Origin: a gamma proteobacterium symbiont of Ctena orbiculata
Lineage (GTDB): Bacteria > Pseudomonadota > Gammaproteobacteria > Chromatiales > Chromatiaceae
Assembly: GCA_003058495.1 (NCBI GenBank)
Contig: QBVC01000019.1
Span: 157,651 to 221,650 of the forward strand
Reading direction: 5' to 3'
Length of the DNA: 64,000 nucleotides
In this document: positions 16,744 to 26,221 of the stretch, in pieces
Layout of the letters: every line of letters begins with the position of its first letter
Numbering within the stretch: position 1 is the first letter of the stretch
Notes under the pieces: generated by a model
Seen by the model: the letters and a program-made list of their open reading frames with translations, nothing else
Told to the model about the DNA's origin: nothing
Database searches by the model: none
Position numbers and translations under genes: made by a program

Positions 16744-17913
16744 CTATCGAACGGAACGGTACACGCCCTCGTACTGTCGCTTGTTCATCACCAACTGCCA
16801 TAGTTGTCCTTGGCGGCTGCGGAAGAAACCCGCGCAGGAGTGCAGGTAGTATTTCCACATGCGGTAAAAGCGCTCGTCGTAGCGCTTCTTCAGTTCAGGC
16901 CAGGCCCGATCAAAATTCTGCCACCAGGCCATCAGTGTTCGATCATAGTCGACCCCGAAATTATGCCAATCCTCGATCAGGAATACCGCTTCTGTGGATT
17001 TAGTGATCTCCGATGCGGAGGGAAGTTTGCCATTGGGAAAGATATATTTATCGATCCATGGGTCCAGTGATTTGACTGTTTTTCGCTGTCCTATGGTCTG
17101 CATTAAAAACAGACCGTTGTCGACAAGCAGCCGCCTGACCGTTTTGAAGTAGGTGCAATAGTTCTTGTGGCCGACATGTTCAAACATCCCCACCGATACC
17201 ACTTTGTCAAAGCTGCCGGTCATCCTCCGGTAGTCCTGCAGTTCCACCTTGACGGGAAGGTTTTTACATCGCTCACGTGCCAATTGCTGCTGGGCTTTCG
17301 ATATGGTGACACCAACCGCACTGACTCCGTAATTCTCGGCTGCATATTGCATCAAGCCGCCCCAGCCACAACCTATATCGAGTAATCTTTGTCCGGCTTG
17401 CCGTTGCAGCTTACGGCAGATTAAATCGAGTTTGTCACGTTGGGCCTGTTCCAGGTTATCCGCCGATTCCCAATAGCCGCATGAGTAGCTCATGCTCGAG
17501 TCGAGCATGGCTGCGAATACATCGTTGCCGATATCATAGTGTTGTTTGCCCACCAGAAAGGCTCGCTTTATCGACTGCAGGTTGAATAGATAACGGCGAC
17601 ACAACTCAATCAGCATAGCCAATTTGAACCAGCCGGCGATCTGTTCATCGATTCCTGCAGCCATCAAGCGTGTAAACAGCTGATCAAGGGCATGACATCC
17701 CCAGTAGCCATGCATGTAGGCCTCCCCAAAGCCGAGCGAACCTTGTGTCAAGATACACCTGTAGAGTGCTTTGTCATTGACTTGGATGTCCCATGGCCGA
17801 TTGCCGTTAAAACGAACATCCGCCTTTTCAAGAAGGTCGACAAGCACCTTGGGGTGGGCAAGCTCTCCCTCTCGCCTGCTATGCAGATCATGATTGATAT
17901 TCACGACAGGCAT
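16744..17913 (-). CDS. cfa: Cyclopropane-fatty-acyl-phospholipid synthase
   Basis: The enzyme methylates the double bond of unsaturated phospholipid acyl chains with S-adenosylmethionine, a membrane-stress and stationary-phase function. The 389-residue protein has the N-terminal lipid-binding region, a SAM site (LLDIGCGWGGLMQYAAENYG), and downstream motifs VGVTISKAQ and VGMFEHVGHKNY typical of Cfa/MMAS enzymes. The length agrees with E. coli Cfa. It stands alone on the minus strand, and its upstream region holds a 20-base palindrome. Confidence 0.95.
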   Translation of the reverse strand: MPVVNINHDLHSRREGELAHPKVLVDLLEKADVRFNGNRPWDIQVNDKALYRCILTQGSLGFGEAYMHGYWGCHALDQLFTRLMAAGIDEQIAGWFKLAMLIELCRRYLFNLQSIKRAFLVGKQHYDIGNDVFAAMLDSSMSYSCGYWESADNLEQAQRDKLDLICRKLQRQAGQRLLDIGCGWGGLMQYAAENYGVSAVGVTISKAQQQLARERCKNLPVKVELQDYRRMTGSFDKVVSVGMFEHVGHKNYCTYFKTVRRLLVDNGLFLMQTIGQRKTVKSLDPWIDKYIFPNGKLPSASEITKSTEAVFLIEDWHNFGVDYDRTLMAWWQNFDRAWPELKKRYDERFYRMWKYYLHSCAGFFRSRQGQLWQLVMNKRQYEGVYRSVR

Positions 17914-17960
17914 CGGCAGCCTCCTCTCAAATGACTGGCTAAAAATCCACCCCGCCTATG

Positions 17961-17980
17961 GTCAATGTTTGAACATTGAC
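17961..17980. promoter_or_regulatory. 20-base palindrome upstream of cfa (operator candidate)
   Basis: GTCAATGTT-TG-AACATTGAC has two perfect 9-base arms with a 2-base centre and lies 48 bases upstream of the cfa start. The size and symmetry suit a TetR- or MarR-like dimer. A further half-site-like CAACATTG appears near 17999. No regulator gene is adjacent, so the protein that binds it is unknown. Confidence 0.5.
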
Positions 17981-18394
17981 AGACGTATTCAGCCGCTCAA
18001 CATTGGCGCTTGTTTATTGTTGATTATGCAATACCTGCCACAGCGCATTTGTCCACCACTGACAAGTTGCGACAGGAAATTATTTTTCTTTCCTTATGTG
18101 TATAGCTACGTTTAGCGCCTCCGGCCGGTTTCAATTCAAGCAGTCGCAATTTGTTACCGCAGCTTTGCCGAATATCTATCCACTTCCGATTGACCGGAAT
18201 GAAATATCCTGCTGCTGACAACAACAGACCGTCAGATGACAGAAGATTCCCCGCTACCCGGAGGACACATCGTTCATGTCATGCAATCAAACCGCACCAG
18301 ACTTTCAATATCTCGTTATATATCCACGCATCCAATGACTCCCTTTATCCATAATTAACCCTGCGCAATTCGCTTAATTCGCTGTCATCCTTCT
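17981..18394. other. Intergenic region between cfa and rpfF
   Basis: About 410 bases lie between the cfa upstream region and the 3' end of rpfF. Only short ORFs without ribosome-binding sites are present. No RNA gene, repeat or strong terminator was recognised. Confidence 0.4.
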
Positions 18395-19303
18395 TTAACC
18401 ATGACTCTGCATCGGCATTTGAGTCTGTTTTTCCTCTGCCTGCTGCTGACTCATCATCTTAGTCTGCGCCCTGACAAGACGCGACATGGCGGAGATATCC
18501 CGATCACTGAGGGAAAAGGCTGCATCCACCCAATCATGGGCGATATCCAGCAATTCCTGTTTCTCCAGGGGCAGGACACGGTTGCGCATATTGAGAACGG
18601 ATCTTCTGGTGATGTTCGATTTCTTGAGACGCTTGATGAATGACCTGAGCGCAATCTCACCCTCGCCGGGATCTGCAACCATATCGACAATGCCCATCTC
18701 GTAGAGCTGCTCCGCGGTGTAACCCTCGGCGTTGACGATCATCCGCTCCACCATAGCGGGAGAGATCCGCCTGGCCAGGAATGAGTAGGCTCCCATGCCG
18801 GGGAACATGTTGAATACGACCTCGGGAAACTTAAAGACGGTTCCAGCTTCAGCAATGATGTAGTCGCTGGAGAGGGCCGCCTCGAATCCAGCACCCAGTG
18901 CAGTACCGGTGACCAGTGATATGGTGCGGACATTGGCATTGAGATTGACGAAATTGGCATACAGTACATCGATACTCAGGTCGGCGTACGCTTGCAGGGT
19001 CTGCCGGTCCCCGGAATTTATCATCTCCACGAAGAATTTGAGATCACCGCCGAGATTGAAAACATCGGGAACATCGGAGGCAAAAACCACAAAGTCAATC
19101 TCCTCTGTTGACTCCCCAGCGTTGAGATAGTCACTGGTCCATGATTGGAAATTGTTGATATCCTTCAATAATTGGTGTGAGAAACAGGGAATCGCACCGG
19201 GGTCCATGGCAAACGTAAGGGTCTTGTAACTCTCGTCATAACGGACATTAAGTGTGTCGAAAGTGAGTTCAGATAAGGATTGAGTGGGTACGGCTTTCAG
19301 CAT
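18395..19303 (-). CDS. rpfF: DSF synthase RpfF (crotonase family)
   Basis: RpfF makes cis-2-unsaturated fatty acid signals (diffusible signal factor) from acyl-ACP. The sequence has the crotonase core with features special to RpfF: FNLGGDLKFF, ALGAGFEAALSSDY and FPEVVFNMFPGMGAYSFLAR. Starting at the second ATG (19303), which is 8 bases from AGAGG, the two catalytic-type glutamates fall at E141 and E161, the same numbers as in Xanthomonas RpfF. The first ATG (19309) is too close to that site. The 302-residue length fits. It is transcribed divergently from an RpfC-like sensor, as expected for a DSF locus. Confidence 0.9.
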   Translation of the reverse strand: MLKAVPTQSLSELTFDTLNVRYDESYKTLTFAMDPGAIPCFSHQLLKDINNFQSWTSDYLNAGESTEEIDFVVFASDVPDVFNLGGDLKFFVEMINSGDRQTLQAYADLSIDVLYANFVNLNANVRTISLVTGTALGAGFEAALSSDYIIAEAGTVFKFPEVVFNMFPGMGAYSFLARRISPAMVERMIVNAEGYTAEQLYEMGIVDMVADPGEGEIALRSFIKRLKKSNITRRSVLNMRNRVLPLEKQELLDIAHDWVDAAFSLSDRDISAMSRLVRAQTKMMSQQQAEEKQTQMPMQSHG

Positions 19304-19309
19304 TTTCAT

Positions 19310-19696
19310 TTCCTCTAGGCATAGGTGTTATTGAGTCTGGTGTCTGATATGTTTAGCATCCCATCACGAGATAAAATGCGATGGTGGTTTTATCTTAGGC
19401 TTTGCCACCCTAGGATAGAAACAGCATTTCATGAAATGGTTAAAAGAGTGCGTCATCGTAGCGATATGATCGTGAACCATTTCGGCTTTCCTTGGGAAGG
19501 AAAATCCGATAAGCAATTGATCTTGGGCAACATAAAATGCCATTTAACTATTTTATGGGAAATTAATTCTTATTATGGGCATAAATTATAGTATTTACAG
19601 CCGCTAATATTGTTCTATACATTCACAAAGATGGCTTTTTATACCGATGAGCGGCCCAGTAAAACCAGGAATCAGTAACTTAGGGGTATCGCGGCC
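19310..19696. other. Divergent control region between rpfF and rpfC
   Basis: This 387-base AT-rich region separates the two divergent genes and should hold both promoters. No consensus promoter pair or clear palindrome was found by eye. An ORF at 19325-19591 lacks a ribosome-binding site and recognisable motifs and is probably chance. Confidence 0.4.
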
Positions 19697-22264
19697 ATGG
19701 CCGGCAATATGTTGAAAGAGGTTTTCAGACTACCCAGGCTCAGCTTCTTGTCTACGGGACTGAGCGATGAGGCGCGTCTGGAATATGAGCAGGGACTGAT
19801 TCGACTCTTCTTTACCTTCATCGTCTTCACCTATCTGCTCATATCCGATCTGACCAATCCCCTCGGTAGCACCCACTCAACCGCCACATCCCTTGCCGCC
19901 GGTTACGAGGTGTTTTCGATTCTGATCCTGCTGACCTTTATCAAGGTCAAACAGGGTTCGAAGCTGCGTAAGATCATCACCATGCTGGGTGATCACTCGA
20001 TGACCTGCCTGGCCATGTACGGGGCCGGTGAGGTCGGCGCTCCGCTGTTTACGGTCCTTCTCTGGATCACCGTCGGTTATGGCGCCCGCTTCGGCAACAA
20101 CTACCTCTACCTGGGCATGCTGCTATCGACATCGGGTTTCTTCGTCGTGATCAACACCACGCCCTTCTGGCTTCAGCACCCGGTGGTAGGCTACGGATTG
20201 ATAGTAACCAATATCATCATACCCATATTCGTTTCCAAGATTCTCGGTCAACTGGTGGAGGCAAAGGCAACCGCCGAAGCGGCCAACCAGGCAAAGGGTC
20301 GATTTCTTGCCAATATGAGCCACGAGATGCGCACGCCGCTGACCGGCATCATCGGTGTTTCTCAGCTGCTGATGACCGAAAATCTGGCAAAGCGGGTCGA
20401 GAAAAAGATCCACACTATCGACTCGTCTGCCAGACATCTGCTCACCCTGATCGATGATGTCCTCGATTTTTCGAAAATCGATGCGGGTGAAATCAAGATC
20501 GAACATCAGGAATTCGACCTGCATGCACTGGTAACCACGGTCAGCGCCTCCCTCGAACCGATCGCCCGCGAGAAGCAGATCAGCCTGATGACCCATATCT
20601 CTCCTGATGTGCCGTTCAACCTGCTGGGTGATCATCACCGCATTCAACAGGTGTTGAACAATCTTGTCGGCAACGCCATCAAATTCACCCACCAGGGCTA
20701 CGTCGATATCAGGGTCAATCCGTTGAGCACATCCGACTCCGGGGTGAACTTGCGCTTCGAGGTCATCGACACCGGTATCGGTATGGCACAGGAGGGGCTG
20801 AAGAATCTCTTTCAGCGCTTCAATCAGATCGATGACTCGATCACCAGAGAGTATGGCGGTTCCGGGCTGGGTACTACCATTTCCAAAGAACTGGTCAACT
20901 GCATGGGCGGCGATATCTATGTCGAAAGCACCCTGGGGAAAGGCTCTCGGTTCTATTTCGATCTCCCGCTGGAGATACCGGAATCGGCAAAGGAACAGAG
21001 CTACACCGGCCACACCACAATCACCTATACCAACAGTCTGCAGTTCTATAACCGGATCAATAAACCGCTTAAGCTTTGGGATATAGGTAATGATGCCGTC
21101 AGCACCCTTGACGAACTGGCCGATCATGTGGAGCAGACCACGGCAAGCTCAGATCAACAGCCGCTGGTACTCCTGGATGCTGAACATGTCGGCGAAAACA
21201 TTGCGACGCTGACTGATAGACTGAGGCAAGCAGCCAGGGATCAGGTTCATCTGATTCTGATCGATACCAACAGCAAGTTTCAGCCGTTCGAGATCCCAGC
21301 GGGTATCGATTCCGTCGTCTTCAACCTGGAAAACCGAAGACAGCTCTACAACGCCATACACACCGCGTTCCTCGACACCACCCTGCCGGAGGGTGTGCAG
21401 GCGATCGACAGCTGGGATCAGCCGCAAGACCAGGAAAAACTGAAGATTCTTGTAGCTGAAGACACCGCCGTCAACCGCCTTATCCTCGGTGAGATGCTGA
21501 CCAAGGCTGGATTTGAGGTCGAACTGGTCGAGGATGGAGAGAGCGCCCTGGAGAAATTCGAAGAGAGCGAGTTCGACCTGGCCATCCTCGATATGCAGAT
21601 GCCGCGTATCGGCGGTCTGGATGTCATCCGTGAATACAATGCGGGTCACGGCCTGATCAAAGAGATCCCCTTTATCATACTCACCGCGAATATCTCCAAG
21701 GAGGCGGAGCTGCTGTGCCGGGAGGCCGGTGCCGATGTCTATCTGCAAAAGCCAATCGACATCAAGGCCCTGCTCAATGAGATACAGCGCCTGACGGACA
21801 GCGGGGAGAGGATATCCGAGCTGCCCGCCAGCTACCGGACAAGCAGAAAAACAACCCCCTTTACCTCCAGGAAACCGCAGTATCTGAATAGAGACACACT
21901 CGATCAATTGACCCGGTTGAGCAGCCGCGAGGATTTTTTCGAGGAGCTGGCCAACAACTTCCTTACCGATGTCTACAGCTGCATCGACCGCATGGAGGTT
22001 GCGATCGAAGGTGCCGATATCGTCCAGATCATCGACGATGCCCACGCCATCAAAGGCGCCGCAGGCAACATCGGCGCCACCCACCTCTTCGACAAGGCGA
22101 GCAAATTGAACCGTGCCTCGAGCGAGGAGATCAGAACCAATGGCGCCTCCCTGTTAAGCGAGCTGACCGCCGTCATCGAGGAAACCAAGGCCGCCTTGGA
22201 GCAGTATCTCGTGGACAACCACATCGAGATCAAGCTGGTCACCCGCGAAGGAAGCGCCGACTGA
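19697..22264 (+). CDS. rpfC: Hybrid sensor histidine kinase, RpfC-like DSF receptor
   Basis: RpfC senses DSF and relays phosphate to a downstream regulator. The 855 residues show five hydrophobic N-terminal segments (about 35-180), HisKA with H209 ([15 protein letters not shown]), HATPase ([23 protein letters not shown]), a receiver domain with D632 ([13 protein letters not shown]) and a C-terminal Hpt domain with H783 ([11 protein letters not shown]). This TM-HK-REC-Hpt order is that of Xanthomonas RpfC. The neighbour is rpfF. The usual partner RpfG (HD-GYP) is not in the window. The ribosome-binding site is weak. Confidence 0.9.
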   Translation: MAGNMLKEVFRLPRLSFLSTGLSDEARLEYEQGLIRLFFTFIVFTYLLISDLTNPLGSTHSTATSLAAGYEVFSILILLTFIKVKQGSKLRKIITMLGDHSMTCLAMYGAGEVGAPLFTVLLWITVGYGARFGNNYLYLGMLLSTSGFFVVINTTPFWLQHPVVGYGLIVTNIIIPIFVSKILGQLVEAKATAEAANQAKGRFLANMSHEMRTPLTGIIGVSQLLMTENLAKRVEKKIHTIDSSARHLLTLIDDVLDFSKIDAGEIKIEHQEFDLHALVTTVSASLEPIAREKQISLMTHISPDVPFNLLGDHHRIQQVLNNLVGNAIKFTHQGYVDIRVNPLSTSDSGVNLRFEVIDTGIGMAQEGLKNLFQRFNQIDDSITREYGGSGLGTTISKELVNCMGGDIYVESTLGKGSRFYFDLPLEIPESAKEQSYTGHTTITYTNSLQFYNRINKPLKLWDIGNDAVSTLDELADHVEQTTASSDQQPLVLLDAEHVGENIATLTDRLRQAARDQVHLILIDTNSKFQPFEIPAGIDSVVFNLENRRQLYNAIHTAFLDTTLPEGVQAIDSWDQPQDQEKLKILVAEDTAVNRLILGEMLTKAGFEVELVEDGESALEKFEESEFDLAILDMQMPRIGGLDVIREYNAGHGLIKEIPFIILTANISKEAELLCREAGADVYLQKPIDIKALLNEIQRLTDSGERISELPASYRTSRKTTPFTSRKPQYLNRDTLDQLTRLSSREDFFEELANNFLTDVYSCIDRMEVAIEGADIVQIIDDAHAIKGAAGNIGATHLFDKASKLNRASSEEIRTNGASLLSELTAVIEETKAALEQYLVDNHIEIKLVTREGSAD

Positions 22265-22473
22265 GGCGCGCCAAACACTCCCCTAAGCCAGCCAATGCCT
22301 TGAACGGGCTCCTGTTGCGCCTGCCGAATCCCACCGTTTCACCCGCCTGACGCCATTCTCCCGCTGCCATGACGTTTGCCGTGCAGGGCAGGCAGCGTCC
22401 TAGGGGATCAGAAATGTAGTATTGATAATAAAAAGCATATAGATTCTCTATAAACCTTAGCCAAGGGTCCTCG

Positions 22474-23658
22474 ATGTCGAGCCAGATCGGTCGGTTCAAA
22501 GTGTTGTCAGGGGGAGTGATCAGCCTCATTCTGATGCTGGGCATCGCCCGGTTCGCCTATACCCCCCTGCTCCCCATCATGTTAGAGCAGGCGGGGCTGG
22601 GGCTGTCCGAGGGGGGCTGGTTGACCGCCGTCAACTATCTGGGCTACCTCTGCGGCGCCATCACCGCTTCGCTGATCAACGATCTGGTACTGAAGGACCG
22701 TCTCTACCGCATCGGCCTGGTGGTGGCCGTGGTATCCACCCTGGGCATGGGATTGACCGACGATATTTGGCTCTGGTCGTTCTACCGCTTCATCGCCGGT
22801 TTGAGCAGCGCTGCGGGACTGCTGCTGGGTTCAGGCCTCATCCTGAACTGGCTGATTCGCCATGGACACCGCAGTGAACTGGGGATCCATTTCAGCGGTG
22901 TCGGCCTGGGTATCGCATTCGGCGCCATTGCCGTTGAGCTGATGAGCCACCACTTCGACTGGCGCGGCCAATGGCTGATGCTGAGCCTGCTCGGCACGCT
23001 GATGCTCCTCCCCGCCTGGGCATGGCTGCCGCCTCCGGACCGCAGCAAGGTCACGAACAGCGGCAAGGTGATGGTCGACAAACCGCCCAGCCGCCGCTTT
23101 CTGCTGCTCTTCATGGCCGCCTATTTCTGCGCCGGTGCCGGTTACGTGGTCAGCGCCACCTTTATCGTCGCCATTATCGACGAGATGCCCGGACTCCGGG
23201 GGCTGGGGACATGGAGTTTCTTCATCCTCGGCATGGCCGCGGCCCCTGCCTGCATCCTGTGGGATCTGGTGGCGCGCCGCAGCGGTGACATCGACGCCCT
23301 GCTTATCGCCTTTTGTCTGCAGACCCTTGGCATACTGCTGCCGGTAGTCGTTCCAAGCCCCATGATGGCGATGGCGGGTGCCCTGCTGTTTGGCGGGACG
23401 TTCATCGGCATCGTCAGCCTGGTCCTGACCATGGCGGGACGCTACTACCCCACCCGCCCGGCCAAGATGATGGGTAAGATGACCATCGCCTATGGGATCG
23501 CGCAGATCGTGATCCCGGCGATCACCGGTCTTCTCGCCGAGCGCAGCGGCAGCTACAGCGACGGGCTCTATCTGGCGGCGGCGATCATGGCCCTGGGCAC
23601 GCTGTTGATTGTGGGCCTGAGGGTCCTGGAGTCCAACCAGACCAGCGCCATTTCATAA
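22474..23658 (+). CDS. MFS transporter, YbfB/YjiJ family
   Basis: The 394-residue protein has about 12 membrane helices. The start region LILMLGIARFAYTPLLPIML followed by GGWLTAVNYLGYLCGA is characteristic of the YbfB/YjiJ family of major facilitator carriers, whose substrate is not known. It lies about 210 bases after rpfC on the same strand with no obvious terminator between. A link to DSF export is possible but unsupported. A repeat element follows. Confidence 0.88.
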   Translation: MSSQIGRFKVLSGGVISLILMLGIARFAYTPLLPIMLEQAGLGLSEGGWLTAVNYLGYLCGAITASLINDLVLKDRLYRIGLVVAVVSTLGMGLTDDIWLWSFYRFIAGLSSAAGLLLGSGLILNWLIRHGHRSELGIHFSGVGLGIAFGAIAVELMSHHFDWRGQWLMLSLLGTLMLLPAWAWLPPPDRSKVTNSGKVMVDKPPSRRFLLLFMAAYFCAGAGYVVSATFIVAIIDEMPGLRGLGTWSFFILGMAAAPACILWDLVARRSGDIDALLIAFCLQTLGILLPVVVPSPMMAMAGALLFGGTFIGIVSLVLTMAGRYYPTRPAKMMGKMTIAYGIAQIVIPAITGLLAERSGSYSDGLYLAAAIMALGTLLIVGLRVLESNQTSAIS

Positions 23659-23717
23659 TCCTCGGACCAATTGATCATTCGACGGCTTTGCCCTGATCAT
23701 GGAAGTAGCAATTCAAG

Positions 23718-23928
23718 CCGCAAATGAACGCGAATCACCGCAAATAGACGCAAAATATCGGCTGTTTGTCTATTACAGACATATCAACGGCAATCCATGG
23801 TGACGCGATCTTAATTGACAAGCTGATTGTCCACCAGTGCTGGGGAGTTGCGGGATGCTGGACGATGTACCTGAAAAACAGTTATTTTATTTGCGATAAT
23901 TGGTGGTGATTCGCGTCCATTCGCGGTT
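23718..23928. repeat. Interspersed repeat with palindromic ends, copy 2
   Basis: The left end 23718-23754 (GCCGCAAATGAACGCGAATC...) and right end 23889-23928 are imperfect reverse complements around about 135 bases with no convincing gene. The end motif is shared with copies at 16519 and 25015. It lies between the MFS gene and dusA. Confidence 0.7.
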
Positions 23929-24003
23929 AAGGAAATCAGTGATTTGCTGATCGCCATGCCCATTGATCATTGAACACAAATATGTGCTGAACAACCCCGT
24001 TTT

Positions 24004-25005
24004 ATGCTCGATCGTAAACTCTCCGTCGCCCCGATGCTGGACTGGACAGACCGCTACTGTCGCTATTTCCTGCGCCTGATCTCCAAGCATGCGGTGCTCT
24101 ACACGGAGATGGTCACCACCGGGGCACTGCTGCACGGCAATCGGTCACGCTTCCTCGATTTCGATCCCAGCGAACACCCGTTGGCGCTGCAGCTCGGCGG
24201 CAGTGATCCGCAAGCGCTCGCTGAATGCGCAAAAATGGGCAGCCAGTGGGGCTATGACGAGATCAACCTCAACGTCGGCTGCCCCTCCGGCCGGGTGCAG
24301 TCGGGACGCTTCGGTGCCTGTCTGATGATCACCCCTGAACTGGTCGCCGACTGCGTCAAGGCGATGCGGGACAGGGTCGCCATCGATGTCACCGTCAAGC
24401 ACCGTATCGGGGTGGATGAACGTGACAGCTATCAGGAGCTCTGTGATTTTGTCGGCACAGTGGCGGAGGCCGGCTGCGAGATCTTCATCGTGCATGCCCG
24501 CAAGGCCTGGCTGCAGGGGTTGAGTCCGAAGCAGAATCGCGAGATCCCGCCCCTCTCCTATGCCACGGTGCATCGCCTGAAACGGGATTTCCCCCGGCTT
24601 GAGGTGATCATCAACGGTGGCATTACCCGTCTCGACCAGGCAATGGAGCAACTCGAGCGGGTCGATGGCGTGATGATCGGCCGCGAGGCCTATCACAACC
24701 CATGGATCCTGGCCGAAGCCGACCGGCTTATCTTCGGCCAGTCCCAATCCCCGTTGACCCGACTCCAGGTGGTGGAGTCGTTGATTCCTTTTGTCGAACA
24801 GGAGACCGCGAGGGGCACACCGATCAACCGCATCACCCGCCACATACTCGGCCTGTTCCAGGGTCAACCCGGCGCCAGGAAATGGCGTCGCGCATTGAGC
24901 GAAGGGGCGCACTTGGCTGGTGCCGACAGTGGTCTGTTACGCCAGGCGGCGGCACATGTGGTCGAGGCGGCAAACCGGAGCGGCGAACCGCACCCGACAG
25001 CCTGA
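24004..25005 (+). CDS. dusA: tRNA-dihydrouridine(20/20a) synthase DusA
   Basis: DusA reduces uridines in the D-loop of tRNA using FMN and NADPH. The 333-residue protein has the TIM-barrel opening LSVAPMLDWTDRYCRYFLR, the FMN-site stretch QLGGSDPQ, the catalytic cysteine region NLNVGCPSGRVQ and the DusA-typical RFGACLM. Length and motifs match E. coli DusA. It is flanked on both sides by copies of the palindromic-end repeat. Confidence 0.96.
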   Translation: MLDRKLSVAPMLDWTDRYCRYFLRLISKHAVLYTEMVTTGALLHGNRSRFLDFDPSEHPLALQLGGSDPQALAECAKMGSQWGYDEINLNVGCPSGRVQSGRFGACLMITPELVADCVKAMRDRVAIDVTVKHRIGVDERDSYQELCDFVGTVAEAGCEIFIVHARKAWLQGLSPKQNREIPPLSYATVHRLKRDFPRLEVIINGGITRLDQAMEQLERVDGVMIGREAYHNPWILAEADRLIFGQSQSPLTRLQVVESLIPFVEQETARGTPINRITRHILGLFQGQPGARKWRRALSEGAHLAGADSGLLRQAAAHVVEAANRSGEPHPTA

Positions 25006-25014
25006 AAACGCCGG

Positions 25015-25156
25015 CCGCAAATGGACGCTGATCACCGCGAATGTTCGCAAATCGGATAGTTGATATTAGCCATGTTCAGTCATCGACAGCTTGCGAAGCT
25101 CAAAACAGTTCTTTAGAAGTTCGCTATATTTCGCGGTGATCAGCGTCCATTTGCGG
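25015..25156. repeat. Interspersed repeat with palindromic ends, copy 3
   Basis: The 27-base ends 25015-25041 and 25130-25156 are perfect reverse complements (they start CCGCAAATGGACGCTGATCA). They enclose 88 bases without a gene. This is the best preserved and shortest of three copies in the window. It lies between the 3' ends of dusA and yceI. Confidence 0.85.
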
Positions 25157-25233
25157 TTTTTATATATCAAACGGGCAAGGGCACCCCTCATCCGCTGCGG
25201 AGAGGGCATGCCATCACCCGGGTTTGGCTTTTG

Positions 25234-25806
25234 TTACTGCCTGATCCCCTCGACAGAGAGTTCCAGCTGGACCGTTTTCGAGGCAGGCCCCAGATCGAAG
25301 TCAATGCCGAAGTCGGCAAGGGCGATCTCGGTGGTGCCGAAGAAACCCCGGCGATAGCCGCCCCAGGGATCCTTGCCATGGCCGATATGCTCGACCGCGA
25401 TCACCACCGGCTTGGTGACACCGCGCAGGGTGAGATCGCCTTTCAGCTCGGCCTTGCCGTCGCCCTTTTCGCTGAAGGAGGTCGAGACGAATGATGCCTT
25501 GGGGTATTTGTCCACGTAGAGAAAATCCTCGTCACGCAGATGCTTGTCACGCTCCCCATGGTTGCTGTCGACGCTGGCCGGATTGATATCCACCGTTATC
25601 TTTGCCGCCTGGGGATTCTTCTCGTCATAGCTGAAACTGCCGCTGAATTCGTTGAAGCGCCCCAGCAGCCAGCTGTAGCCGAGATGCTTGATGCGGAATT
25701 GGATGAAGGCATGGGAGCCCTTGGTGTCGATTACATAATTTTCCGCCTGAAGGGGTGCGGTAAAAATGAAGCTTGCAGCTATCAATGGTATTAAAAGGTT
25801 TTTCAT
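25234..25806 (-). CDS. YceI family periplasmic lipid-binding protein
   Basis: The ATG at 25806 lies 6 bases after GGAG, so it is preferred over the upstream ATG at 25818. The 190-residue product has a signal peptide (KNLLIPLIAASFIFTAPLQA) followed by a lipocalin-like YceI domain: YVIDTKGSHAFIQFRIKHLG, the HLRDEDFLYVDKYP block and a closing LELSVEGIR strand. YceI proteins bind isoprenoid-like lipids. No cytochrome b561 gene is directly fused or adjacent, although one lies in the next operon on the same strand. Confidence 0.93.
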   Translation of the reverse strand: MKNLLIPLIAASFIFTAPLQAENYVIDTKGSHAFIQFRIKHLGYSWLLGRFNEFSGSFSYDEKNPQAAKITVDINPASVDSNHGERDKHLRDEDFLYVDKYPKASFVSTSFSEKGDGKAELKGDLTLRGVTKPVVIAVEHIGHGKDPWGGYRRGFFGTTEIALADFGIDFDLGPASKTVQLELSVEGIRQ

Positions 25807-25850
25807 CGGTTTCTCCATATGTCTATTGATACAAACTTTCAGTCTAAGAG

Positions 25851-25952
25851 CGGCTGGCGGTCATCTTTCGTAGCAGCGGCATGGACGCCGCGGTAGCCCC
25901 GTCAGTACAAGGACGTGCTGTCGGGGCGGCGTAGAAAGATGACCGCCAGCCG
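25851..25952. repeat. Long hairpin repeat, copy A
   Basis: A 19-base perfect inverted repeat (25851-25869 and 25934-25952, CGGCTGGCGGTCATCTTTC) encloses further self-complementary blocks, including GCCCCGTCAG...CTGTCGGGGC, so nearly the whole 102 bases can fold. It lies between the start of yceI and the end of the flavodoxin operon. A diverged inverted copy lies at 26051-26185. Confidence 0.8.
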
Positions 25953-26050
25953 CGTAGAAATTGGCTAATACTCCTTGTCAATTTGACCAAACAAATCACT
26001 TTTGTAGCTTCTCTTAATAAAGCAATAAAAACTGAGTTCTTAAGCGGGCT

Positions 26051-26185
26051 CTACGCGGCTGATGGTGCTCTTTCTCCACCGCCCCAACAGCACATCCCTG
26101 CGCCCGAGGGAAGTGCCCTTGGGGTATGCTGACGGGGCTCCTGCGGCATCCCTGCCGCTGCTGCGAAAGACCACCACCAGCCGCT
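26051..26185. repeat. Long hairpin repeat, copy B (diverged, opposite orientation)
   Basis: The blocks CTACGCGGCTG, CCGCCCCAACAGCAC, GCTGACGGGGCT, CTGCCGCTGCTGCGAAAGA and CCACCAGCCG line up in order with the reverse complement of copy A at 25851-25952, with mismatches and a larger centre. Neither copy encodes a credible protein. Confidence 0.6.
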
Positions 26186-26221
26186 CGTTTAACTGTTGGT
26201 TGGTAGTTTCCAATCGATAGG

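Noticed and set aside
20123..22084. Two long antisense frames (334 and 311 residues) under rpfC
   Set aside because: Both are shadows of the kinase coding sequence, with no domain or start signal.
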